Assembly (NCBI RefSeq): GCF_048564905.1
Contig: NC_132991.1
Location: forward strand, 52,769,501-52,833,500
Direction of reading: 5' to 3'
Length of the DNA: 64,000 nucleotides
DNA from: Vicugna pacos
Lineage: Eukaryota > Chordata > Mammalia > Artiodactyla > Camelidae
The stretch's first letter is position 1; every line of letters begins with the position of its first letter. Position numbers and translations under genes: made by a program. This document shows, one piece after another, positions 35,791 to 49,921 of this stretch. The notes beneath the pieces were generated by a model. The model made no database searches and was not told the DNA's origin. It saw nothing but the letters and a program-made list of their open reading frames with translations.

Positions 35791-38411
35791 AAGAAGCAGA
35801 AGAGGTAAATCTAAAGTAATATCTATAGCAGATGTTAAAACTGACATTAAAATATGGCCATACACAGGAGTGCACAAAAACACACAAATAGGGACTGTCA
35901 GAACAAAAAGCCACAACATCATTTTCAGTAAGTCCTACTTGCCTATAATTTGAACATGATAAAAATGATAAGAAGCCATTAAATAATGAAATGGTTTTGT
36001 TTACTTTGCAGGTCAATGCTTAGGAAATTAAATCCTCATCTTAATCTAAGAAGAAAGGTTTAAAATCTTTTTAAGATACTTTTTTTTTACATAGGCAAAT
36101 ATAATTGAAAGCTCCTTGATACCTTTATTTTATAGAATAAATAATTTCCAAAACAAATGGTATCATTGAAACAATGGAAATAATTGTATGGCAAATATTA
36201 TTGTCTTTTAAAATACATTTACATTCTATGTTTAAAGAAGCAAAACAATCCCACTGAAGTGGAGAATATACAATGGAGAAGTATGTTTTTAGTACAAAGA
36301 AATATATAATTATTTTCTCTCTTCTCCTAAAATCACAATTTAGGTTAACTATCACTTTACTTCTAGAGTATACCTTTTATTACAGAAATGGGCATTGCAT
36401 AATTCCCCCTTCCAAAAAACATTACATACTTAAATAAATATGTGATTAAATATCTATTTAAGTACATGAATACATAATACATTCAAATATATTTATAAAG
36501 TATATAAATATATTTATTCATAACATTGTTTCAGAGAGGAAATATTTTTATGTATTATATATATACATTTAAATCTATGTGTTCTGATGAAGAAAAAGTA
36601 GTGACCTTCACCTACTAGTATTTATTTAAACCAGGGAAGAAAGGTTAGGAATAGGGTGTACACATAGCAGACCCACTGAAGAACAGTTTTACATTTTATG
36701 TCATTCTCTTGGACCTTGGAAAACACACATTTAGCACTGAGCTCAGGTGGTCCCTCTGAGTTAAATATCTTTCACTTGTCCATCCAGAGCCACTCGCCTG
36801 GGCTCTCCTCTGCTCTTTACCCTGAGGGAGAGAATGCAGATACTACATCAGGCTTCTGATTTCAAATCGGCATCAGCAGGAGATAGGAGGAAGGGAGCAG
36901 TGAAGGCGGTGTGTTATTCTTCTTCTCCCTGGAGTGTCACCTCCACAGGAAGTCATTTACCAGACAGCCCTCTCGACAGTTTTTTCTCAGCACCTCTCTT
37001 TCTCTCTTCCTTTCAAGGTGCAACACATCCTGGGAGCCCCATGCTATTAGCCCAGAGGTGTTACATTATCCTGGTAGTTTCCTACACTCGTCTACCTACT
37101 ATAAATACTCCTTTTATTAACTGCTCCTTAAATTGCCCATTTCAGCTGTGCCATCTTTTTTGCCTAACTTGTACCTACAATGCCATTCCTCCATACCAGA
37201 GACTTTCAGCACAATCCTATGGGGGATGTCGGAAAGACTGTAAGGCTTTCGAGTCAGAAGAGCTCCTTGAATTCACATTTACCTTTTTTCTGATATTTGT
37301 GGAGAGGAGCAACACGCTGAATGAAGAGCTATTTGCAGTTTTCTGTAGCGGTCAGCATTAGAGTGAGCTCTGCGCATGAAAACTGCACAAAATGCTGAGG
37401 ATCAGCTGCTTCATAGGAAACACGAGAGCCACGAGACCTGAATTGTCAATTTCACATGAGAGGAGCCTGACTCTGGAAAGGAGTGTTTATGGAGGATGGC
37501 TAATGCTAGCTGGGTCACAGAATGTGTGGTATAATTTTTAAATTTAAAGAAAAGAAATAGACAAGAGGAGATTTGTGGTTTTCACTTAGGTCTGATGGGT
37601 TAAAAAAATGCATTTATCACTGTTCACTCCTGAAATGTCATTAACATAACATAACCAGACTGAAAAGGTAAAATAACTACAAGGAGAAAGAACAAAACAG
37701 AAGATCATATAGCAGAGAAAAGCTTACAACACATTTTTGGAAAAATTAAGTAGTGAGATATAGTAACTGAGTCAGCTGATACTAAGAAAGAGAAACAATC
37801 CAAAGAGCTTTCAAAGGGTGATTACTAAGAGATGGGAGGCAATCCCCACAGAACCACAGAGAAGCTCAGGAGGTAGGGACACCAAAGATCTTATAATTTA
37901 AGGATCTGTCTTTAGGCTCAAAACAAAAGAGTGAAAATTTTTAGAGTTTTCACATTCCTTTCTCTACCCCAGGTAGCTGGACACTATCCTTTGCTATAGC
38001 AGCCTTGAAAGGAGGCAGGATTGCCAGATTGAAAATAGGAGGATTAAATAAAAGTCAGCACGCTGAGTGATGATACCACAAGTTCCTTTCTCCCATGTAT
38101 TTACAGAATAGAGATTGGGGGATTCAGTGAAGGCATGACTGAAAAGCCCCAGAGAAATAAAATTTTGGGCACAAACAGTTCATAATTCCTCACCCTTTGG
38201 TGAAGTCTAGCAGGTGACAAACCCCACCTGTGACAAAGAGATTCTGATCACTTTTCAAAGCCACACTCTTTAATATTGATGGCCTGTGGCCAGTAAGTAA
38301 GCAAAAAGGAAAATCTCAAACATGAAAGACATAGACATATCTAAACAAAATAAAGAAACTTAGAGGAAACAGAAACAATACAGAGACCAAAGGAAAACAT
38401 TAAAAAAAAAA

Positions 38412-39200
38412 AGCAAACCTGACCACAACGAGGTATCACCTCACACCTGTCAGAATGGCTATTATCAAAAAGACAACAAATAATAAATGTTGATGAGGAT
38501 GTGGAAAAAAAGGGAACTCTAGTTCACTGTTGATGGGAATGTAAATTGGTTCAGCCATTATGGAAAACAATATAGAATTTCCTCAAAAAATTAAAAATAG
38601 GACTGCTGTATAATCCAACAATTCCACTCCTGGGTATTTATTAGAAGAAAATGAAAACACTAATTCGAAAAGATATATGAACCTCTGTTCATAGCAGCAT
38701 TGTTTACAATAGTCAATATATGGAAGTAACCTAAATGCCCAACAAAAGATGAATGGATAAAGAAGATATGATATACATATGCCGTAGAATATTACTCAGC
38801 CATAAAAAGGAATGAAATTTTATCATCTGCAACAACAACATGGATGAACCTGAAGGGCATTATGTTCAGTGAAATAAACTGGACAGAGAAGGACACTGTG
38901 TTTTCATCTATATGTGGAATCTAAAAAATAAGACAATGAATGAATATAATAAAACAGAAACAGACTCATAGATACAGAGAACAAACTACTGGTTACTAGA
39001 CAGAAGAAGGGGGATTAAGAGATACAAACCACTAGGTATAAAGTAAATAAAATACAAGAATATACTGTACATACAGTACAGAGAAAATAAAAATTATAAT
39101 AACTTTAAATGGTGTATAATCTATACAATATTGAATTACTATATAATAAATCTGAGACTAATACAACATTGCAAATCAACTATACTTAAATTAAAGAAAA
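38412..39200 (+). mobile_element. 5'-truncated L1 3' end
   Basis: GAGGTATCACCTCACACCTG, TGATGAGGATGTGGAAAAAA, CATAGCAGCATTGTTTACAA, ATTACTCAGCCATAAAAAGG and ACATTGCAAATCAACTATAC cover the ORF2 end and 3' UTR. Several stops and indels place it older than the 34393 copy. Oriented opposite to PDE1A. AAAAGCAA occurs on both sides but is too A-rich to call a target duplication. Confidence 0.88.
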
Positions 39201-40937
39201 CTTAGAAAAGCAAGGGAAGAGATTCATCCATGAACCAAGAACATGATGCTACTTTTAAAAAACAGAATAAATGGAAAGAGCTCTTGGAAATTAACACTGA
39301 TGATTTACATAAAAATGTCAACAAAAGGGGTAGAGGATAAAGTCAATATCACATAAAGTGGACACAAAGATAGCAAAATGGATAACTGAATAATAATAGA
39401 AAATTAGAGGGCCAGTCTAAGAAAGCTGATATCTAGTTAAATAAAATTCTAGACATTGGGAATGGAGAGAACTCTCAAAGGAAAAGCCAACTTTCTAGAA
39501 TGAAAAATCTCCATTTTAAAAGGGCCCACCAGGGTCAATTTCATGGACATGCACCCTGTTACTCACATAGGACCTTCGAAGTTCTTAGAAGGAACCCCAT
39601 CTTTGGTTTAGTGCTCTGCTGTCACCAGCCTGAAATTCCTAATAATTTTTGAACAAGAAACCCCACATTTTCATTTTGCACTGAGTCCTGTACATTATGT
39701 AGCTGGTCCTGGGGTCACTACAATTCTGTACTCAACCAAAATCTCAATCAAGTTTGAAAAAAGAATAAAGATATTTTAAGATATTCAATAAGTGTAAAAA
39801 TTTGATTTTCCATGCCTTCTATTTCAGGAAGCCACTGGGAGATGTGTTTGATCAAACCAAAAACATAGCAGAAATTTTAATACAGATAAGTAAAGAAGGG
39901 AAGCCTCCAAAGAAGAGATGTGTGCCCATCCTAGGAATTAACTAGTCTAGATTGACTTGGGAGTATAGAGGAAATGAAGTTGGAGGGAAGTCTCTAGGGG
40001 AAAAAATGGAACTGATGAACAATGGAGCTGATAGGATATTTGGAACTTTGTTTTTACAGATCAGTTGAGCATAAAATTAAAAAATATACATGAAAAATAC
40101 AATGATTATGAAATCCAGGAGAAAGAAAAAAACTATACAACATAGAAAAGTCATTTGATTTATGCTATTTGATTGACGAATGAATAGTATTTACAAATCA
40201 CACTTCTATGAAAACAGTAATGACAAAAACAAAATAAGGTACAACTATTTTGAGAAGATGAAGGTAGGGAAGTTGGTGAAATTAATATATGAGAGATATT
40301 TCCTCTATTATTACAGATGCCAATTGGTAAAGTCTGAAATTAATAAATCAAAAAAGAGTAAAAAAGCATATTATTTGGAAGTATGCTAAAGAACAAAGAA
40401 TTAAAATGAACTAAGCCATTGAGATTATTTACTTCTGGGAAACTGAAGTTTTTTGATAATAAAAAAAGAATTTTTATGGCATAATCCCCTATTAAAGTAG
40501 AATGTTCAATAAATTGCTCATAAGACAAGTGACATAGAAGTCAGGTCCTTTATTTGGTAGTTTTGGAATCACTGACCATGGCAAATTTAAATGACTTAAA
40601 AATAACAAGGTGTCAAAATTCATCTTGAATTGGAAGCAAAGAAAGACTAAAAGGATACCAGATATTCCAACCATGAGTTGATGGTTATGTTGAATTCCAG
40701 TCGTTCTAGCCTCTTTTAGACACACAATGAAGCCAAAGGAAAAAAAAATTACACATAATTAAATATGCACCTCTTCATTACATGTTCTAGGCTCATGGAC
40801 TAAACTGACTGAAAACAGGCACTTTGTTTCAGATTTGAGATAGACACAGAAGAGGAAATATATATGTGAAAAAGAGAAAAGGACACATGGAGAAATAGTA
40901 TAAAATATGAGAGTAGAGTGAACTATGATGGCTGAAT

Positions 40938-40965
40938 TTATTATTATTATTATTATTATTTTTTT
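40938..40965. repeat. (ATT)n microsatellite
   Basis: About eight ATT units, TTATTATTATTATTATTATT, running into a T-run. Confidence 0.9.
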
Positions 40966-41654
40966 GCAAAATCAGAGAACAGGGTAAAGTATGTTGGGCA
41001 GTGCTACAAAAGTCAAATTAGAATGTGGTTTAGAAAGAATTAAAGTGAGTAGACAAGAGGTTGGGCGTGAGAGGAGCACTATGTGTCTGGGTGGCTCCTG
41101 AAGCAATAAGGGGCTGGAAAGTAGCAAAGTCTATTTCTGTATTGGTGGAGTAAAGCAACTTGAGCACCAGTTCCACCAAAAATAACAAAGGAATGTTTAA
41201 AAGTGGGCTTGGGACATTTACTCTTAATTAATGCAGTGCTTGTACCAACAGAATGTAGCAGAGAAGGAAAATCATACTAAAATAGATCTTTAAAGAAATA
41301 TGCATACAAAAATATAAAACTATGGAAAGAAAAGTCAACATGGAATTTTTCCAATTACAATAAATCATAAACAAAAGAAAATCTAATAAGCAGAAATATT
41401 TCCATGGCAAGTGCTATCAAACTCCTATCAGAGAGCAGGGAAGTAGAGAAGTCCTCCCGTTACTCTGGACACTGAGAGAGGAAAATTGGGATCAATTAAA
41501 GAAGAGTCGCTTGAAAGAGAAATCCTTCTGCTGGGATGTAATTGGTGACATAATAAGTGACCAAACTGACTTCAAGTGAATGGATTGAGAAGATGGCTTT
41601 TACTGCGAAGGTTGTTGTATTAGAAAAAAATTATTTTAGCCTAATTTGAATAAT

Positions 41655-41760
41655 TCTCTCTCTCGCTCTCGCTCTCCCTCCTTCTGTCTCCCTTCCCCCT
41701 TTCCCTTCCCTAACACTCTTTTTACCACTCTCCTTCCCTCCTAATCTCTCTCTCTCTCCA
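41655..41760. repeat. Polypyrimidine (TC)-rich tract
   Basis: About 100 bases of almost pure C and T on the plus strand, with TCTCTCTCTCGCTCTCGCTC at one end and TAATCTCTCTCTCTCTCC at the other; the few purines cluster in the middle. On the PDE1A transcript strand it would be a polypurine run. Confidence 0.88.
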
Positions 41761-44700
41761 TATGTATATGAATATTCTGGATTTCAAGACACCACTAAAA
41801 TTGGACAGCAAAAATTCGTATTTGATTTTGCAGAATTTTCCTTGCCTCCATGGAAATGTAACTTTTATATACATGGTCTCTCAAGATTGTTGGAAATAAT
41901 TCTCACCTTATGAGATCTGAGGAATGCCATTTTGGCATTGACAGAAGCAGTTTTGAGAGTGCATCATCACTCATATATAAACTACTGAGTCCCAAATTTA
42001 GTATAGCTAAACAATAGGAATAAAAAATAAATAAAACACTCCCTAACAAATTAGTCAAATTCAAACTAGGAAAACATAACAACCGTGAACATTTAAAATT
42101 GAGAATTTAATTCTTGAAATTGATTACTGGGATGATGGAAGACGGTAAGACAACCGGGAGAATAGTGTAGATCTCTCTAATAAGCAAACTGCAGGAATTT
42201 GGGAGGATCAAGGGAAAGAGGTGGGATCCCCAGGTCCTAGCAGGTTTGGGGGTTTCTTCAGAGGAAAGGAGCACCAGTGGGTTTGTCCAGGAGGGCATCT
42301 GGAACCACAGAAGACACACAGCTGATGCAGCGAAGTTTTCCTAGGAGCAGAGAGTGAGGGAGAAACACCCTGGCTTTTCTCTTTCTCCTCACCTATCCTG
42401 CTATCTCCTGACAGTGTCTGCCTTTGGCCAAATCCAGACAGATGCCAGTTGATGTAGAAGGCTGCAAAATTCAGCTGTATTAATACAGAGCAGAGTAGGG
42501 ATACAGCAAGGAATAGATCCAAGGGCAAAACCCTTGGATCAGGGTCATGAATCCTAATACACAGTAACCAGAAAGTGTCAAAAACCTTTTCTGTAAATTC
42601 ACTATACTTCAATTTTAGAAAAAGTCATTTCTGAGGTTTGGAAATAGGCAGAAAGGTGGGTGGCATGTCTTTTCTGTCATAATGGGGCAAATCTAATGAA
42701 GGGTTATCTAGAGGAATGTATTTAGTTCAGTTTTATATTGATTAAAGGATCCAGATTTAGTGAAGCTATTTGTTCATTGTACTTGTAGATTTTTGTCCAG
42801 TAGAAATGAAAAAACTCCTTATTTGGTGGAATAGACAACCTAATGTTAGACATTATCCAGTTATGCATCTAACTCAGCAGTCTTATGAGAACATCACCTA
42901 GATACATCTAGCTTCTTAAATGCTTTTTCAATCAGTTGTAAATTCTTACTGATTCCTTCATTATTAATGATATAAGCAAAATTTTGGCACATGTTTAATT
43001 TGTATTTGCATGACATGATTTTACCTTTATGAAAAGTGTATTTTAACAAAAGTAATACAAAATTTTGTACAATTTACTCCAATACCCTCAACATGCATAA
43101 CAATAAAAATGCAGCTAAATTCAGAGAGGAAAGATAAGTATAATAACCAGGAAATATTTCCTCTCTCTCTTCCCTTCCCTTTTCTCTGCTTCTTTTCTTT
43201 CTTTCAGAACTAATGAAGACATGGCTCTCATAAGTTCGTAGAATGTAGTTGAAAAATCAACAAAAATTGTCCATAGAAGAGATGCTCCAAATAGCAACTC
43301 TTGTGGGAAGCTGCACCTTCCTAGCAGATCCATTCAGTGGTGGTGCTATGCTCACCCATGTGCATTTTTGGTTATTGAAAATACAGACCAAGCGCTGATC
43401 CAGTCCCAGAAGCCAACCATAGTCTCACTACACAGCCACAGACAGAATTCTCAACATATTTTTGCTTCTAAGTCCTTATCTGCTCCTAATTGAGCAAATA
43501 AGGCAAGACAGATTTCTGATTTTAAGTATGAAATGACATGCTAGACAATAAGAAAACTGCCCTAGGCCAGTTTTTCCCATAACTTATTTTCAGGGAATTC
43601 TCAGTGGTCTGTATTTTCTTATTAGAGAGTTGTTGGATGCTACGGTGACACCTCACTCATTAGGTGCTTTTCTGCAAATTCCTCCAACTTGACCAAGGTA
43701 AATGCAGCCCCATTTGTATTGAAAGGCACTGCTACAGAGTTTCAGTAGATGTTTCAGGTGAAATTAGATGGCCGTGTGAGATAATAAAGCCGTGTGAAAC
43801 ACTATCAGAAAGCTCTTCACTTGGAATAGGTCACAAAATCAGCAAAGGTCCTTATCCAACTCTTTTGAATCCCTGCTATGACGAGGTTACAGTGAAGGGC
43901 TGGCAAGTGCCACCCTTAATTACAGTGTATTTAATGTCAATCAATCCACTGCACTACAGATATGTCAAATCCATGTCCCCTGTGACACATTTACCATATG
44001 TATCTGACCAAGAGAATATGATGACTTCTGCATCTTGATATTCCTGGAAGATCTTGATTTCTTCATAAAGTCTCTTTATTACAGTAATTAAACAAGTCAA
44101 TTTCTGGGAAAATCTTGAATTCTTAGTGTTTTCTTTCACCCCTACAAAGATTCCAACTTGTATCAATGCAAGGGCTAGTCTGGAAATGGACATGGTTAAA
44201 AATGTGATTTAATATGCCTAAATAATTGTGTCAAACCTTCTAATTTCAAAGTTTCTAGTGGTTATGGCACATTCAACAATTTGCTGGAGCAAATGACCTA
44301 AGGCATAAACTTTTGACATTGTTTTTTCCAAATCTTTAACCAGAAATGCTGAATCAGAGGCTTCAAGTCTATGTTTTGGTAGCCTCATAAAAAGGGAAGG
44401 CTTAGTATTAGAATGGGGTCCTCAAAGAAGCAGTAACCAGTAAAATTGACATCTCTATCGTATCAGAGGGATTTATGAATCATTTTGATTCCTTAGCAGT
44501 TATCCATAGTTTTGATCTAGGATATATGGTAAGTGGAGACATTGTTCATCCATTACGGACAATATTTCAGGATCATCCAGATACCTGCCAATGCTCAAAA
44601 TCAAAATGAAACAGTAATTCATGCAGATCCAAATGTAAGAGCAGGCTTAGAAGTCAATACCTGCTTAACTTTCTAGAAAGAGTCCTCACCTTGGTAAGCT

Positions 44701-47700
44701 CAATCCTGTTCTCTATAGTAGCTCAGCAATGGTTAATTTTGTGGGGAAGAAAAATCTGGTAGAATTGACCAACCCAAGAAGGCTTGAAGTTCTTTTATTT
44801 AATTTTTAACTTTTAAAGTAGGTCAGATACAGTTTAAACAGATTTGTACAGAATGGTAAGAAGACAAGCATTAATATAAAAGCTTAAAGTTGAAATTTCA
44901 AGATTCAACTTCATTTCTTTTTTTTTAGCTCAGATCCCTTATACTGGCAAATAACAGAGATTTTCACAGTTTTTTAAAGACACTCCATAAATTATCTTTT
45001 ATGAAACAATAACTAGGGTATAATGAAAATAAGGTATCTAGGCAGGAAATTCTTAAAAGTAGATTTTCATTTTTAGCTTGGTTTTTATTACATAAATCGT
45101 ATTTAATATATATATTATTATAAGGCAGTGAATATTCACTGTAATTAGGCAGAGGACGCAGATTTTCAACACTAGTCTGTAGTGGGAGAGAAAATACCAT
45201 CCTGTAATTCTTGGCAAGCACAACCTAAACCATTATAATATACAGGAACTCACAAAGCATGTCACCACCATAGAACCAGAGGGCTCTCTAACATATACTG
45301 TAAGATGAAAGGTCATTCTCTCTTTGCTTCTTTATTTATTTAAGGTCTGTGCCCCTTTGGGTTTAACAGCTATGCCTTTTTTCAACTTCCAGGTAATCTC
45401 ACAGTATAGAAATTGCATCTGTCTTTTGTGTTCTCAGAGCTGGGGAGCAATAGCCAGACATCAAAGATCAAAGATCCATTTTCTCTCATTCTTCTTCAGG
45501 GCTAATTCCCTGGGGAGCCAATGACCAACGAACACAGAGTAGTTTTGGCTGCTGGGAAAAGTAGGCTGTACATTTATGGATCCAACTTTTGGAACTCCTA
45601 CTTTCCTCTTTTTTCCATAGTAAATCAATCATGGTTTCCTACCCTGTAGCCTTGGGGACTTCAAATTTATAGCATTTACCTATTTTAAGGGGAAGATTTT
45701 TGTAAGATCTAAAACATGAAGGTTTTTTTTTTCTTGTACTTTGGCCTTTACTTTTAAAACATTTTTACCAGAGTAAATCATGCACAAAATTAAAAACATA
45801 TTTAATTTATAAATATATAATTTAATATTACATATATTTGAAATCCTTTTCTAAAAATTAGTGCTTTCTTCATCCACCCAGTCCCACTTTATATTTCATT
45901 CACAGAAGACATCTGCTTTAAAATATTTTGGCTGTTTCTTGTGGGATTTTTCCTCTATTTTTTAATGGTATACTTATTTTTCTATTTGTTAATTTATTAA
46001 TATTGGATATTACCTACTATTAGCTTCCTGTTTAAGGCAGATGAAGATTTAGGTGTTTTACATGTCTGACTGATTATTTTACCTTACCCTAAATCCCCAA
46101 TACTGTTCTACACAACTCTTAATCAATAACCAGTGTTTACATTTTATGATTATGTCCTTAATGCTCATTACGTGGCCAAATAGTATATAAAGATTATATT
46201 TCAATTCCTGGAGTTAAAAAAAAACCTCCTGAATTTATTGAGTGTTTCATTTTTTTACTATCATTGTTTTCTTTATGTCTATTCTAAATTACCACCCACC
46301 CCCCAAAATTTCTATTTACATCTGCCATGTATCAATCAGCAATATCCCCTTTTAGACTGGAGATCTCTGTCTTGGAGCTCTTTATCTTCTGGTTCAAATC
46401 TGGATGAGTTGTTTTCCAGATCTGAAACACAGCTGTTGTCCTGAGACCTCCTTTAGCCACACTCCCTAGGGGTATAGATCCTCTGTTTCTGTATTCTGTG
46501 ACTTCTCTTTTCTAAATTCTCTTGTTTTGCTGGAAAGAGCACATTCTTCAGTAGTTTCCAAGAAAGTGTGCATGTGACACAAATCTTTGAATCTCTGCTA
46601 AAAATCTTTGTTCTTTCTTCCCATTTGATTGACAGTTTGACAGAGTATTCTAGATTGAGAAGTATTTTCTCTCAAAATTTGAAAATTTTGCTTCATCTCT
46701 TCTGCTAAAGGGAGTTGTGTGCTTGGTCACTCTGTTCTGCTCTGACAGTCCTTCTGTTTTCATGTTTCAAAAATCTATCAAAATATTCTACTTTCTAATG
46801 TTTTCTCTTTTTTTCTCTTTGATTTTGTAGGTTTATAAAATTTTACCCTTCTACTATAATTTTAGGCAAAGTCTTAAGTGGAAAAGAAAATAGATACACG
46901 TGACAACACACCATCTTTATTCAAAAGTAGGCATTTTCTTTCTTGCTACCTAACTAAATTAACAAAAGGAAGATAATAAGGTGTGGCTAAGATGAGAACT
47001 CATTTTTAATGAAGTACCCAAATAGTTGAACAAAAGATTAATAATGAAGCTGGAAATTTAGAGGGCTGGTGCAAATGGGCATAACTCATTTGGTACTGAA
47101 AAAAATTACAGTGTTTTTCACAAACAGAAGGTATTCTTTTTCTGGGGCAGAAAAAAAAATGACTGGAGAAACAAGGAATTAAGAATTATAGCTGAAAGTC
47201 CACTTAGTAGGGAGAATTGAGTTTGATCTAGAAACGAGAAACTCAGTATCTTGATTTGCCTGCAATTCAATAGTTTTCCACTTCATTACTCCTATCCACC
47301 CCCATGACTCTACAACTATAAAAGCTCAAGGAGACATATTCTAAGGGGAGTGTGTGCGCTCTAAAATGCATGAGTCATTTTCATTTGTTAATTTTAGCAT
47401 TAATTTTCTGTCTTCACCCGTTACTTTAGCACTTCCATTTGAAGGTGTGATACCCTCTCAAGTTCTGTAACACAGATGTTGATTTCCTACTGCAATTTGG
47501 TTTTAAAATGTCCCATGAAAAGATCATGTTGAAGAACGTTTTAATGAGTGTTTTGTCTTGGTATTTAAAAGAACATTACTTTTGAAAGAAAATACTTAAA
47601 ACAAGCCTGTGGAACAAATAGTCATGCAACTTTAAAATGATACTGATAAAATAGCAAAGTAATGTCAAGAAACCTATCTGAATGCTAACCATATGGAGGA

Positions 47701-48569
47701 GAAGACTTGATCTGAACTCCAGTAAACAACTGCCCCATGAAGGAGCCAGATGTTGAGCAAATGCTGCTACTGCTGCTAAGGGAAAATAGCTATGCACGCT
47801 CACCGTGTGCTTTAACAGCCAGACGAGAACTGAAGAAAGCAGTGGAGTGTGACAAATGTCAGCATATTCAAAGAAATGAGGCTGTCAACATGTTATTATT
47901 TTTTAAAACTACTTCTCTCAATGGCTGCTTAGACTGTTAGTCACTCAGTCTGATTCAGCAAGTGAGTATTGACCAAAAGATGAAAATATTTTTTAATGCA
48001 GTGAACAAGCAAATGGTTAATTGAGCTTCTAATACTACAGCCACATGTTTTAGAGTTTAGTATTAAATGCAGTTAGATACTTTAAAGAAACAAACCTGGA
48101 ACAAAAATGTTGAAGATCAGAAACCAATACATTACCAATATAGATCTGTATGTTATCTTATTGACCATGTAGATTATTCCCCCAGTACTTCCTCCTGTGA
48201 CTTTACATCATCTAAAACCAAGTCACATAGTGATCACATGTGATCACATCAACACAGTGATGCTGTTATTACGGACAGGATGTTAGTACTACCTGCTTTA
48301 ATCTTTAAATGGGAATAGACTCATCCAGTTAACTCTAGTGATTCAATCCATTACCCCATAGAGAAGACTTTTAAGTATAATCTTAACCTCTCTACCACTC
48401 TTCACCCCACTTGTCCTTATTTTGTTTTTGCTCTTGAGCCTTCTCCTTTAATCATTCCCTGTTATGTATGTCTTCTTCCTCCATTATCCATGTTCACCTA
48501 GCTCTTGGCTCGTACTATGTTCAAAGAGGATATATATGGTCACTGTCAAGGAAAGTCATTGCATCCTTT

Positions 48570-48850
48570 TTTTAAAAAGACATCATTATTGAGATATATT
48601 TAACATATAAAAATTGTATATATGTAACGTATGCAACTTGATGCTCTGATATCTGTATACATTGTAAAAAAAATCATAATTAAGTTAAATAACCGATCTA
48701 ACACCTGTACGTAGTTACTGTGTGTGAGTGTGTATGTGTGTGTGTGGTGAGATTATTTTAAGATCTATCCTCTTAGCAAATTTTAAGTATATAATACAGG
48801 ATTGTGTCAACTTGATATACATGTACTTTTCAAGTTGCTAACCTTTCCTC
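48570..48850 (-). repeat. L1 3' UTR fragment, antisense
   Basis: TATTGAGATATATTTAACAT, CATTGTAAAAAAAATCATAA, a (GT) run at 48719-48748, GAGATTATTTTAAGATCTAT and CCTCTTAGCAAATTTTAAGT are the reverse complement of an old L1 3' untranslated region. This is one of the few LINE fragments in the same orientation as PDE1A. Confidence 0.75.
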
Positions 48851-49364
48851 CAATCTCCAGCCTTGACTTTAATTATCAATCATTTTCCCTAAGAAAGACT
48901 TTCTGTGTGGATGAAATTCACCCTTTTGAACTAATTAGGTTCATAGGTGTCCTTGTTTCTGTTATACATAGCTTGCAGGAACCTTAACTCAAGCATATGA
49001 AAAACTTAGCACAAAGCACCACTTCTCACCAAATTTTAACCCTCAGTTCCATTGTGCACAACACACCCAAGGATCCAGTGCTGACATCCCTTTGTACTCA
49101 TATCATATCTCATATCCTAATATAGAAGTTTTATGTCAGTTGTGTGTGTGTATTCATAAACACACACAAGCCTCCAAATTGGCATTATTTCCCTACACAT
49201 ACCAAGAAATAATTGAATTTTTTGTAATTTATAGATGATTAATCCAATATATGAATATATAGACTACATGCATATATTGTGGCATAATAAATCTCTTGGT
49301 TCTAAATTACCATTGGCCATCTTGTTCATTCAAAAAACTAATTAAACTCTGTATCATGAAGCTC

Positions 49365-49545
49365 ACAAATTCTCACAAAAACCTTAATAAAATATTCTCA
49401 GTTTTAAAACAAGGACACCAACGCTCAGAGTTTTAACTAAACTGTCCATATCTTCACAGTTAGACAGCAGAAGAGGCAAATCTAAAACTAGTCTATATTT
49501 CTCAAAAATCCATGTGTTTTCCTTCTGTACCAAGCTGGACATAAG
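49365..49545 (-). repeat. Degenerate MIR SINE
   Basis: AATTCTCACAAAAACCTTAA, AAAACAAGGACACCAACGCT and TCTTCACAGTTAGACAGCAG follow the antisense MIR order loosely. Tentative. Confidence 0.5.
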
Positions 49546-49873
49546 ACTAATACCTTAAATATTGATCAATGTCAAAAAGCAATAAGGAAGAAATATTTTC
49601 TTCTCAAATTTTTACATTTTAAACTATGAACTTTGATGTAATCATTCCTGAGGATTAGTAAAAGTAATAGCAAAGTAAATAGTACTGGACATCTGTTGAG
49701 TGCCCACATACATACAGCCAGGAAGTCCTATAATTACAGTGATCATAATGGAATTTTTCAACCACTAAATCTTTCCAAGAGTAACACGACATACTGCTTA
49801 AACTGTTTTCCTTCGACAAGTCTACTTTACCAATATGAGGACATGGTCTTGCTATGAAGCGTACCTGAGTTTC

Positions 49874-49882
49874 TCACACACA

Positions 49883-49919
<37 letters not shown>
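49874..49919. repeat. (CA)n microsatellite
   Basis: About 22 CA units with one CAAA interruption near the start. The open frame at 49835-50170 runs through it as a Thr-His repeat and is not a gene. Confidence 0.95.

Positions 49920-49921
<2 letters not shown>

Noticed and set aside
36834-37361. 175-residue plus-strand open frame
   Set aside because: Longest non-LINE frame after L1, but low-complexity Ser/Cys/Phe-rich, lies antisense in a PDE1A intron, has no splice-site context or recognisable domain, and looks like chance in a CT-rich stretch.
42208-42612. 134-residue minus-strand open frame on the PDE1A strand
   Set aside because: No resemblance to a PDE1A alternative first exon or any family I know; no convincing donor to join the exon at 31635.
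46470-46870. T-rich stretch resembling a dispersed repeat (TATTCTAGATTGAGAAGTATT)
   Set aside because: General resemblance only; I could not assign a family or boundaries.
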